A stretch of DNA of 64,000 bases from Isoetes taiwanensis. Taxonomy: Eukaryota > Streptophyta > Lycopodiopsida > Isoetales > Isoetaceae. Where the stretch lies: positions 6,101,945-6,165,944 of the forward strand of contig JAJEKV010000023.1 in NCBI GenBank assembly GCA_021234155.1, given 5' to 3'. The notes under the pieces were generated by a model. The model was given only the letters and a program-made list of their open reading frames with translations, searched no databases and was not told where the DNA came from. Shown here in pieces: positions 1-11,137 of the stretch (positions within the stretch are counted from its first letter, which is position 1; each line of letters opens with the position of its first letter). A program made the translations under genes and the position numbers.

Positions 1-3000
1 CTGTGGGCCTCTTTGCGAGGAAAGATACTCAGCTTGGGCTGCCACATTTCATGGCTTCTTGTTGGGGATCTCAATATGGTGGAAGTGGAGTCTGATCGGT
101 TGGGGGCAACCTCTACAGTGGTGTTTGGTTTTGAATGCCAGCAGTGGCTTCGTCTACTCCATGACTGCAACCTCTCCGAGATTGATGGTGAAGGTGCCTT
201 TACTTGGTGCAATGGTCAAGTTGGTGGGGGTCGTGCAAGCTCTCAGTTGGATAGAGCTTATTGGAATGCAGATACAGTTGCGGCACTTCCAGGTCTCTTT
301 CGATTCTGTCTCAAAGATAACTCAGTTTCAGACCACCATCCGCAATTCATTTCAGACGAGCCCCTTTGCGGCGGCGCAATGGACCGGAAGGTGTTTTTAA
401 GCAGGCGTGAAGTTCTTAAAGGATCGACTTTCAAGAAGGTTGCAAGAATACTTGGACAACTGCCTTCAATCGACGTCGAGGTATGACTGGCATAGTGGAT
501 ACAATTGCGGCAGTCAAGGGTTTTGCCAAAGAGTGGGGTCGAGAGTCTGCAACAGCAGGTCGTGCTTTACTGGACACTTTGTATCAGGACCTGCTCCATT
601 CTCGGCGAGGGGCGTCTTCGGTGTTCATGATGCGTGATATTTTGGCATGCATCCAAGCATTGGAGGAGGAGCAAATTCAACAAGCAAAGATGAAGGCGGT
701 CCGCGGTGGTTTCGATGGAGACCATTTGTATGGGCTTCTTTTCGATGCGACTAAGAGGCATCGCATGACATCAACGATGTCCTCATTGCTTTTGCCGAAT
801 GGTTCGATGCTAACGAGCCGCGAACTTCGCAAAAGGCGACATCGCATAACCACTTCCGGACTTTTTTTTGAGAAACATCTTCCCTTTCAATCAGAAATGC
901 AAGATCTTTTTTTTTTATCTAGGATTTCCCCATCATCTCTTCGGTGAGTGGTAGCGACTCAATAGAGGCTGGCTATGACGGTGAAGATTTAAAATCGGTA
1001 GTCTTTGAACTCAAAAAGAGGCAAATGCCCGTGTTTGGATGGTTTGCCAATTGAGTTCTTCCAGAGTATTGGGAATGGTGGAGCGGATGTGTATGATGCT
1101 TTTTGTGACTTTTGGCAGTTGGATAGAATTCTAAACACAGGTGACATCTCACTCATCTCCAAGGTCAAGGATCCTCAGACTATTTCAGATTGGCGGCCCA
1201 TCACCTTATTGTCATCCGTATATAAGATCTTCGCCAAGGCTTTTGCAGGCGAGGTAAAGGACATCTTGGCGAGTCCATCTCAACTTTGGTCGAGGTTTTC
1301 TTCCAAAAGCGGTGCATTTTGAATAATGTTGCTGCGCTACGAGGGAATTTATTGGGCACGTAGGCAAAACCTTCCAGTTGTATACCTTAAGCTTGATTTT
1401 GCAAAAGCTTATGACAGTGTCAGCTGGGAATTCATGCGTCGTTGTATGCTAAGACTGGGATTTGGGGAACAATTCACATCAGATATTATGAAGCCGCATA
1501 TCTACGCTTTCGAGGCGACCGTATCATCTGTTCCATGGTGAGCCGTCACATGCCTTTTCACTTTCGGCCGTGGTATTCGCCAGGGATGCCCTTTAGCACC
1601 ATTGCTTTTCACAATTGTTGCAGAGGCTTTGTCACAGTTATTCACCATTGCAATGATAGAGGGACTTCTCCATGGTCTTGCAATGGAGGACCGCACACAA
1701 GAGGTTTGCAATCAATATGCAGACGACACGTTCCTCTTCCTAGTCGCTAATGATGAGAATCTTGCTGCTGCCAAAATGCTTTTAGACACTTTTTCACTGG
1801 CTTAGGAATTGTTCTTGTAGGGTGGCGAAGTGTATGCGACTTTGTGGACATTGGATAATCCGGCTCCGGCATGTGTTCACGATTATCCATGGAAATTACT
1901 TGCGCATGGACAGGCCATCAAGTTGTTGGAGATTCCAGTTGGCATCCACATTACTATGGGAGCTGCATGGGAGGAGATCATTAGGGGTTTGGAGAAGCAC
2001 TTGTTACGGTGGTCCCTTTGCTAAGTTGTCTCTTGCAGTCGCATTACAGTGGCCAAGTCGGGTCCTTAGTAGTACCCATGTTTATATGGCATCCCCATTT
2101 TGCTAGCACCCGGATCAAAGTGCGTGAGCTCATTGCAATAGTTCGGAACTTTATTTGGGCAGGTACTGAGGAAGGGGCTGTGGTTAAGGTGGCTTGGTCG
2201 AAGTGCATCCTTCTAAAATGGGCGGTGGTGCGGGTATTTTGGACTTCTTCTTTGCAGAGAGCAAAGTGCTTATTTCAAAGTTCATTTGGAGACTCTTGAA
2301 TGGTGAGGATGACTCTCACGGTTCACGCCTTCTTAGACAAGCTCTTGGTCTTTGTATCCCTCTAGGCAAGAAAGGCACATCCAAACCAGTCCTACCTTGG
2401 GCTTTATTTGAGACTCTGCGGCCTTTTCCAAGTGCTTCTCCATTTTTTGCGTGGCTTGTTGGCAGCATGGGAGGCGGTCGAGACATCTTTTCGGCCATGC
2501 CCCTCTATCCACACCCTATTGGAGACTCCATGGTGGTGGGCACCCGCTGCCTCCGGACCCCTCGGCACCTCCATTGGCAGCTTCAGGTTCATCCCCTTAC
2601 CACGAGAGGCGATGGGTTATTGCAGGTGTTGTCTCTATTCAAGCATGGTATGAGGAGGGTCGCCCTCTTGTCTTGGCTTGAATTTCGGGCAAAGTTCTGC
2701 TCTCTCGTTGGGATGTATCTCTATGGGAGAAGGTCATGAGAAAATTTGCCTCTCATAGTGCAAGTTGGTGCTCTTTGAAAGGGTGCCATGGGATTTGTCA
2801 TGAAAATATTCACAAAGGCAAGCAATTTGTCGGATCGATTATATCGCCTTCTTTTAGCACCACAACCCCTCAATTGCGGATGGGTGGCACCTACATGTTC
2901 CATGCCCACTTTGTGTCGTACATGGCGGTGGCTTTGGGATAGGTTGCTCCACCCTAAAGTCTCTATCTTTGTGGTGGCAGGTTATCCACAGGTGCCTGCG

Positions 3001-3566
3001 GGTTAATGCCTTTCGACATCGCTATGATCCTCGCATATCTGCAGTATGCCCGCTCTGCCTCTCGGACGTTGAGACTCTTGAGCATTGTCTCTTTGATTGT
3101 CCTGAGGTTCAACCAGCGTGGTCCTGGGTACAAGGTTTGTTTAACGGTACATTGGATGCCCGATGCATCCTTTTGGCGTCCTATCCCAACGCATGGCCTC
3201 CGGCTAAACAAAGGGCATTTCATCTTGGTTCGGTTGGCTCCTATGGTCGATATGGGGCGTCGCAGATTTCACATCTTCGGGGCATTTATTCATCTGTACA
3301 TAGTGTTATTACAGTGGCCCAGAAAAAGATATTGACAGCCTACGAGTGTTCTTCCCTTGACTCAGAACTGGTGGAACGCATTTGGATTCAGTATCTTCGA
3401 ATTGATTCTTATCATTAGTCTCCTATTCTGGAGTAAGTACATTGTGCTCCAGGCTCGTGCTCTTGTGGCATCTCTGTGTGCTTACACAGTTAGATGAGAC
3501 ATGTAAATTTTGTACTTTTTCTCTGATTAATAAACTTTTTGGCTTTCGTCCTTCAAAAAAAAAAGG
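1..3566 (+). mobile_element. Degenerate L1-like LINE (LINE A), 5'-truncated by window edge
   Basis: Non-LTR retrotransposon remnant read left to right. It holds the end of an APE-type endonuclease, a reverse transcriptase, and a C-terminal zinc-finger (zf-RVT-like) region, then a short 3' UTR with AATAAA at 3529-3534 and an A-run at about 3557-3566. The order endonuclease, RT, zinc finger, poly(A) is the standard plant L1 plan. Several frameshifts and stops break the ORF, so it is a dead copy. The left edge of the window cuts off ORF1 and the start of the endonuclease. It differs from LINEs B-D in having a true poly(A) tail and a different C-terminal finger. Confidence 0.9.
13..3418 (+). pseudogene. 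LINE A ORF2: endonuclease, reverse transcriptase, zf-RVT (broken)
   Basis: Fragments in successive frames form one ORF2. 13-400: endonuclease C-terminal half, with WLLVGDLNMVE (catalytic Asp/Asn region) and SDHHP (catalytic His). 1005-1322: RT with the CPCLDGLPIEFFQ and DWRPITLLSSVYKI blocks. 1326-1541: LKLDFAKAYDSVSWEF, carrying the first catalytic Asp. 1602-1805: QYADDTFLF, the YADD catalytic box, near 1717. 2194-2739: thumb region. 2969-3418: zinc finger WWQVIHRCLRVN...CPLC...EHCLFDC, typical of plant zf-RVT domains. At least five frame changes or stops. A functional copy would nick target DNA and reverse-transcribe its own RNA; this one cannot. Confidence 0.85.
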
Positions 3567-4067
3567 GTCCGAAACCTTATCAACTGGACTAAAAACCCCG
3601 CCCTTTCAGGTTTTCGGGGAAAACCATGAAGATAAAAAATGGACTAAGAGCGATACGATTGATGAAGCTAAGGTTTGACCCAACAGCAATGTGGCCCAGA
3701 AAAAGATATTGACAGCCTACGAGTGTTCTTCCCTTGATTCAGAACTGGTGGAACGCATTTGGATTCAGTATCTTCGAATTGATTCTTATCATTAGTCTCC
3801 TATTCTGGAGTAAGTACATTGTGCTCCAGGCTCGTGCTCTTGTGGCATCTCTGTGTGCTTACACAGTTAGATGAGACATGTAAATTTTGTACTTTTTCTC
3901 TGATTAATAAACTTTTTGGCTTTCGTCCTTAAAAAAAAAAAAGGTCCGAAATCTTATCAACTGGACTAAAAACCCCGCCCTTTCAGGTTTTCGGGGAAAA
4001 CCATGAAGATAAAAAATGGACTAAGAGCGATACGATTGATGAAGCTAAGGTTTGACCCAACAGCAAT
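3314..4067 (+). repeat. 377-bp tandem duplication of LINE A 3' end plus flank
   Basis: Positions 3314-3690 and 3691-4067 are two nearly identical 377-bp units. Each holds the last codons of the LINE finger ORF, the 3' UTR with AATAAA, the A-run and about 120 bp of downstream flank ending in aaggtttgacccaacagcaat-like sequence. Only a few substitutions and A-run differences separate them. Because the unit includes flank beyond the poly(A), it arose after LINE insertion. Confidence 0.92.
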
Positions 4068-4826
4068 ATGTCAAACAATCTCCATGTGCCAGAAGACTCC
4101 ACGCGCCAAAAAAAATGTAAGGACCATGAAAAATCTTTGAAATTACATGGGCATGCTCCCAAAATCATCTCAACTGCAAAAAGAGAGTAAAATGACCTGG
4201 AGAATATGACTCAAGCAGAAAAGAAGAAAACTGTTAAATCTTTGTTAGCAGCCCTAAAAAAGGATAAAAAATGACAAAGAGTATCAAAAAATCTCCAACT
4301 CTTTCAACAAGTGTCCTTTAGAAAAACTAAGTCCATTAATTGGGTCAGGGAAGAGCATCCGCCTAGCCGAACACATCTGCAAACTAGTGCGGGGAAGAAC
4401 ATCCGCCCATGACTAATTTACCATAAAGCAAAGGGGTCGGGGAAGAACATCCGTCTAGCCAGGAATAATCATCTGCAAACTAGCCAGGGAAGAACATCCG
4501 CCCCTATATTATTGCACCAAGAAATAAGGCTTGAATGAGGGTTGGGAGGGAGGGAAAGCTAGAAGCACAACATAGACAAAGATGGAAACGCTAAAAAAGA
4601 AGGCTGATGAAAAAAGCTTGAAACTGAATCAATATATAGGCAAAAGTGCAAGAAAAACAATCCAAGCTATTTTCGTCTTTCCAAGAATGATGGTTCTTGA
4701 TTTTCATAGAACCATTGCATTCTTGAAAGAACAAACAACAACAAAACATCATCTCAAGGCCGAAAGAAGAGGAACACTCTACCTCCTCATCAAAGAAACG
4801 AAAAAACCATAAGATGTTCGCCAACA
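4068..4826. other. No recognisable gene; degenerate short repeat block
   Basis: Purine-rich intergenic sequence without a supportable ORF. Between about 4342 and 4505 a phrase close to gggaagaacatccgcc recurs four times, interleaved with a phrase close to catctgcaaactag, so it looks like a decayed tandem repeat of irregular 40-60 bp period. Short ORFs on both strands near 4582-4827 overlap each other and show no domain. Confidence 0.6.
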
Positions 4827-4866
4827 CTGTGTGTGTGCGTGTGTGTGTGTGTGTGTGTGTGAGAGA
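4827..4866. repeat. (GT)n microsatellite grading into GAGAGA
   Basis: A run of GT dinucleotides with one GC interruption, followed by gagaga, directly abuts the 3' end of the minus-strand LINE fragment A'. Confidence 0.95.
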
Positions 4867-5368
4867 ATAGAATTTTGAATAGAATTGTTTATTATTTCGT
4901 CTGTGAGACCATCAGGTCTAGAAGACGTCTACAATTGCACAAAGCTTAGACAAAATCATTCGCGTGATGTGCTTCAATAGCAACACCCGCCTCTACTCTC
5001 TTCTCTGAATTGAATAATTTTAGTAAGTGTTTATATGACGGAATCAATATTTCTCTTGTAATATAGACTTCTTTTAGGTAACAACCGCTCGTGTTGGGTG
5101 GCATGGCAAAGAAATCTTGCAAAGAGTTACACTTAATTCCATACTTGAGTCTGAGATGCACATATTTTGAGCAGTGCAACACTAAGTGGGCTTCATCCTC
5201 AATTTCTTCTTCCATACATACCTTGCAAGTACGCCTGTGCCTAGGAACATTCCCCCATCTTCCTACTTCAACTCCAAGGTGGTGAGAGCTTAGCCTCAAC
5301 CTACAAAGTGTATGTCTCATAAATAAGGACGATGTTTCACCCAGGTGTGATGCTTCGTCTAGATTGGG
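4867..5368 (-). mobile_element. LINE A': 5'-truncated 3' end of an L1-like LINE
   Basis: Minus-strand remnant of the same lineage as LINEs B and C. It keeps only the last ~130 codons of ORF2 (stop at 4946-4948), including the finger CKVCMEEEIEDEAHLVLHC, which aligns with LINE B's CKVCNTGEIEDEAHALLHC and the shared upstream block RLRLSSHxLGVEVGRW. A 5-bp stem-loop (4906-4919, AGACC/GGTCT arms) lies close to the 3' end. The 5' junction is the GA run at 5369-5382; the 3' junction is the GT/GA microsatellite. Confidence 0.85.
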
Positions 5369-5382
5369 AGAGAGAGAGAGAG
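5369..5382. repeat. Short (GA)n tract between LINE A' and LINE B
   Basis: Seven GA units form the 3' boundary of LINE B and the 5' boundary of LINE A'. Confidence 0.95.
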
Positions 5383-5415
5383 AAATGAAATGAAATATGT
5401 ATTTACCACGTCTGC

Positions 5416-5429
5416 AGACCACCAGGTCT
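5416..5429 (-). promoter_or_regulatory. LINE B 3'-end stem-loop
   Basis: Arms AGACC and GGTCT with a 4-nt loop, overlapping the ORF2 stop codon and ending 33 nt from the terminal CT tract. Stem-loops near LINE 3' ends are known recognition elements for the cognate RT in several LINE families. Equivalent hairpins occur at 4906-4919, 10967-10980 and 48993-49005. Confidence 0.6.
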
Positions 5430-8400
5430 ATGAGACGTTCAAAATCATACAATCAACATTATAAAAAATATCCTCCAATGCATCCTCTGAGAGAAATGCA
5501 TTAGATGTCTCCCACTTCTCTTCCTCCTTCTCTTTACTACCAATATCCTTGAGCACAGATTCCCTTTGCTCCAACATCTCAATTATAAATTTTCCTACAA
5601 TATTTCCTGACAGATCAAAGAAAGTTACCAGATCACTACAGCTAATCCGGTGTTTACTACGAAGATCCTCATACCGTGGGCAGTGCAAAAGCGCATGCGC
5701 TTCATCTTCAATCTCCCCTGTGTTACACACTTTACATACCCTGAGTTCATAAGGGATATTACTCCATCTACCCACTTCCACACCTAATCTGTGTGAACTG
5801 AGCCTCAATCGACTAATGGAATGCCTGTACTTCAATGACAACCCTTCACCTAGATATCTTGGCTGCCGCAAACAGGGATTGATGGACTGCTTATAGTATG
5901 CTTTCTTCACCTCGGGGACACACCAAGATCGTACAACCACATGATCGTGTACCCAGGCTCTAATGTCACCACGTCGAGCAGGCAGGTCATTGCTATCCAA
6001 TCCCCATTTCCTCATCCAGATCTTTATGTCCGCATACCACCCCTTGTCTCTAGTTGCCTCCATAGCAACCCTAGGCAAGCACTCTTCAGGCATATCCAGA
6101 TGCACCTTACATATATATTCAAGGGTCTTGCACAAGGCTCCTGCCTCGAGCGGCATCATACCACATTCCACCAACATCATGTCATAAGGAGTTTGTGCCT
6201 TAACCCCTAATTCTGACCTGAAGAACTTTTTTTGAACCTTTTCGACCTTTTTCCAAGTATCTTCTGCCAGTCCTGGTGCCCATACCTCACAGCCATACAA
6301 CACTACCGATTGCACAAGTACTTTGAACAACATTCGCTTTAACTCGAAATTCCAAATGTCAGCATTCGCACTCCTGCGTTGTATACTATATAGAGCCTTC
6401 AGCCCACCATTCACCCTCTGTTCTACTGCCTGATTCCAACTGGGACTTTTATCAACCTGGACTCCCAAGTACTTATATGAGTCTACTATGTCAACGCGTT
6501 CCCCTTTGTATAAAAACTCAAGGTGTTCCACCTTAAGTGCCCCGAAAACAATCAGCTTAGTCTTAGCTAGATTCACCTTCATACCTTTGTGATCACAAAA
6601 AAGGGACAGAGAAACCAAATGTTTTTGCATTCCTGCCACCGATCTGGATAATATAACAATGTCATCTGCATAAAGTAGCATAAGCAACACATACCCATTC
6701 ATGACCATGCCATCCCCTCCCGAGTGAGCCATCCATTCTTCCAACTGGTCTATGAACAGACCAAACAAAGTGGGGGACATAGGGCATCCCTGTTTGACCC
6801 CCATGTTACTAATTACCTCCTCTGAACTGGTCTGAGAGTAGGGAAATGATAATTGAACCAAAACTTTTTCATAAAGCAATTTAACAGCATTTCTCATTTC
6901 TAAGGGTACCCCCAGCATCTCCAACCTCTCCCAAAGATTGCCCCTGTGTATTGTATCAAATGCTTTTGTAAAATCTACGAAAAGCGCATACAATGGTTTA
7001 CGTGTTCCTGTTACCAAATCGATCAATGCGCGTACCGTGACTAAATGGTCTGTTGTCGATTTCTTGGGCCTAAAACCCGCTTGCCCTTTTGCCCTGACAT
7101 TGTTCTTTTCGGCCCATCCACTAATTTTACTGTTAACCATAGTGGCAAAAAGCTTCGCAAAGAGATTACTAACCATTATCATTCTATAATTGTTTGGGTC
7201 GTTTTCATCTCCCGCTTTATGGAGGGGGATAACCCTATTCATCTGCCACATGTGGGGGAACCCTTCTCTCAAAACTGCATTCATCAATTTCCATAGTGCT
7301 TCCTGTGTTGTCATCCCTGCCCATTTAAACATTTCAGCCACTAACCCCATATTATCTGCGGCTTTCCCATTCGACAAAGCTTGTAGCCCCTCTTGTATAT
7401 CATCAAATGTGAACTCCCACTCGTCCCCGCTCAGGTACTGCACTGGTACATTATCTTCTATGCCTGGGACATGATATAGATTGCCAATATATTCCAATAG
7501 ATCTTCCCTTCCTAACACAACAAATTGTCTTAGCTTTGGTCTGATCCTATTCCAGAACTTCTTGGGCTCTTTAAGCAATTCATCAATCATTTGCAAGTGC
7601 TTTTTGTATAAAAACTTCTTCTTTTTTGATTTCACCAATCTCATGTATTCTGCCTTGATCGCTCTCCTTTTATCCCCTTTTGCTACTTTAAACTCATGTC
7701 TCTTCAGCTTGCATTCCGCATCAAACCAGGCGTTGCATGGTAGCCCCTTCAATTTTCTTTGGGATAAATAGCACTTCTTAGCATTTTCAAGTACCAATGT
7801 ACTAAGCACTGTACTGATATCCTCTGCTCGCTCTGGCCATATCACCTTGGTTGCCTGCCGCTCACACATGGAAGCAAATTTTTCAGCCTTATGGTAACTC
7901 ATAACGAGTCTTGGACTGTCATTAACATCTGCTTTGAAGGGCTCAAATCTGCCAACGTTTAATGTAACAAAAATTGGCACATGGTCGGATTCTGGTCTCT
8001 CATCCCCAACCTCAAAACTCACCATTTGTTCCATAAACTGCGGTCTTGCTATCACCAGATCTACCACACTTGCCCCTCTGCATGTGACCTTTCCTGAATT
8101 GGGAAATCTGTCCACACCATTATACACTATCATGTCAAAACCTGTACACATACTCAGAAGATGGTTACCTTGAGGAGTGGGCCATCTTATTTTATCTTCC
8201 GACACTCTATTCCACCCACATTGCACAAGTTCCTGAGCATCAATCATATCTAACCACACGGGTTCCCCTTCTGCGCTAGTTACTGCTGCTTGCTTGTTTC
8301 CAATACGCCCATTAAAATCTCCCAACAGAAGTGTCTCACCTTGAGGTAACAGTTTAAGAACATCTTGTTCCAAGTGGAAAAAAGGGTCATCCCGGTCCAG

Positions 8401-8778
8401 CATCTCGCCATTATACACTGGAGATTCGCGTGGTGGAAAATAGCATCCTGCTATAAAGACCTTCCTTGTCTGACCATGCATCTCAACCCATATATGCTGC
8501 TTAGACCCAAGTCCCTCTACCACCTTTACCAAATTTCTTATTTCAGGTCTTATATAACACGCAATGCCCCCATGCCCCTTTAGTCTCCAATGCTTATAAT
8601 TCCATACTGAATGTAATAGTTCAAAGCCTGCAATGTGTAACTCTCCGTGTTCTTCATTCTCACATGTCTCCAAAAAAAACACCAAATCTACCTGTTCTAG
8701 AATGTCTCCCATCATATTTATCTTTGTCAAATTTAAGCTATTGATGTTCCAACATAGAACTCTGGTGGTGTCGCATCC
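5428..8778 (-). CDS. LINE B ORF2: APE endonuclease, reverse transcriptase, C-terminal zinc finger
   Basis: An uninterrupted ORF of about 1,116 codons from the codon after TAG 8779-8781. Endonuclease, residues ~10-280: LCWNIN (motif I Asn), FFLETCEN (catalytic Glu), GCYFPPRES, LLLGDFNGRIGN (Asp/Asn) and ESDHVPIF (catalytic His). RT, ~490-790: RVIPLHK, GQAGFRPKKSTTDHL, YALFVDFTKAFDTI, MGVKQGCPMSPTLFGLFID and LLYADDIVIL (YADD box). C-terminal finger at ~1000: CKVCNTGEIEDEAHALLHC. Length and order match an L1-type ORF2. The first in-frame ATG lies after LCWNIN, so AUG initiation would remove motif I. No stop or frameshift was seen, so it may encode an active enzyme. Translation probably depends on readthrough or a non-AUG start. 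Confidence 0.92.
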   Translation of the reverse strand, partial: GCDTTRVLCWNINSLNLTKINMMGDILEQVDLVFFLETCENEEHGELHIAGFELLHSVWNYKHWRLKGHGGIACYIRPEIRNLVKVVEGLGSKQHIWVEMHGQTRKVFIAGCYFPPRESPVYNGEMLDRDDPFFHLEQDVLKLLPQGETLLLGDFNGRIGNKQAAVTSAEGEPVWLDMIDAQELVQCGWNRVSEDKIRWPTPQGNHLLSMCTGFDMIVYNGVDRFPNSGKVTCRGASVVDLVIARPQFMEQMVSFEVGDERPESDHVPIFVTLNVGRFEPFKADVNDSPRLVMSYHKAEKFASMCERQATKVIWPERAEDISTVLSTLVLENAKKCYLSQRKLKGLPCNAWFDAECKLKRHEFKVAKGDKRRAIKAEYMRLVKSKKKKFLYKKHLQMIDELLKEPKKFWNRIRPKLRQFVVLGREDLLEYIGNLYHVPGIEDNVPVQYLSGDEWEFTFDDIQEGLQALSNGKAADNMGLVAEMFKWAGMTTQEALWKLMNAVLREGFPHMWQMNRVIPLHKAGDENDPNNYRMIMVSNLFAKLFATMVNSKISGWAEKNNVRAKGQAGFRPKKSTTDHLVTVRALIDLVTGTRKPLYALFVDFTKAFDTIHRGNLWERLEMLGVPLEMRNAVKLLYEKVLVQLSFPYSQTSSEEVISNMGVKQGCPMSPTLFGLFIDQLEEWMAHSGGDGMVMNGYVLLMLLYADDIVILSRSVAGMQKHLVSLSLFCDHKGMKVNLAKTKLIVFGALKVEHLEFLYKGERVDIVDSYKYLGVQVDKSPSWNQAVEQRVNGGLKALYSIQRRSANADIWNFELKRMLFKVLVQSVVLYGCEVWAPGLAEDTWKKVEKVQKKFFRSELGVKAQTPYDMMLVECGMMPLEAGALCKTLEYICKVHLDMPEECLPRVAMEATRDKGWYADIKIWMRKWGLDSNDLPARRGDIRAWVHDHVVVRSWCVPEVKKAYYKQSINPCLRQPRYLGEGLSLKYRHSISRLRLSSHRLGVEVGRWSNIPYELRVCKVCNTGEIEDEAHALLHCPRYEDLRSKHRISCSDLVTFFDLSGNIVGKFIIEMLEQRESVLKDIGSKEKEEEKWETSNAFLSEDALEDIFYNVDCMILNVS

Positions 8779-10866
<2,088 letters not shown>

Positions 10867-10933
<67 letters not shown>
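10867..10933. repeat. (GA)n microsatellite at LINE C 3' junction
   Basis: About 67 bp of GA, followed by the AAAG repeats that form LINE C's tail (read on the minus strand as CTTT units). Confidence 0.97.
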
Positions 10934-10937
<4 letters not shown>

Positions 10938-10966
10938 AAGAAAATTGCTTTTATTTTCCATCTATG

Positions 10967-10980
10967 AGGCCATCAGGCCT
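10967..10980 (-). promoter_or_regulatory. LINE C 3'-end stem-loop
   Basis: Arms AGGCC/GGCCT with loop ATCA. Compared with LINE B (AGACC/GGTCT) the middle pair changes from A-T to G-C on both arms, a compensatory change. It lies 33 nt from the GA tract, as in LINE B. Confidence 0.6.
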
Positions 10981-11137
10981 ATTAGATGTTGCAGTTACAA
11001 GGATTGTCTAACAAAAACATGCATGTCAAAGTGCACCCCCTGTCGGAGTGCGACTTGTGCTCTCTCTAGCGTCTTCTTTAAACTCTTCCAACAATTGCTT
11101 GTAGTTTCGATTGAGACCCGATCTCAGCTCCATTGCT

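Noticed and set aside
3557-3566. Processed pseudogene at the LINE A 3' end
   Set aside because: The sequence upstream of the poly(A) is the LINE's own finger domain, so the A-run is the LINE tail.
4342-4505. CRISPR-like array
   Set aside because: Four imperfect, irregularly spaced phrases in a plant genome with no cas genes; not a CRISPR.
4582-4827. Overlapping 76- and 78-codon ORFs on opposite strands
   Set aside because: No domain, no homologous pattern, and each is the shadow of the other in purine-rich DNA.
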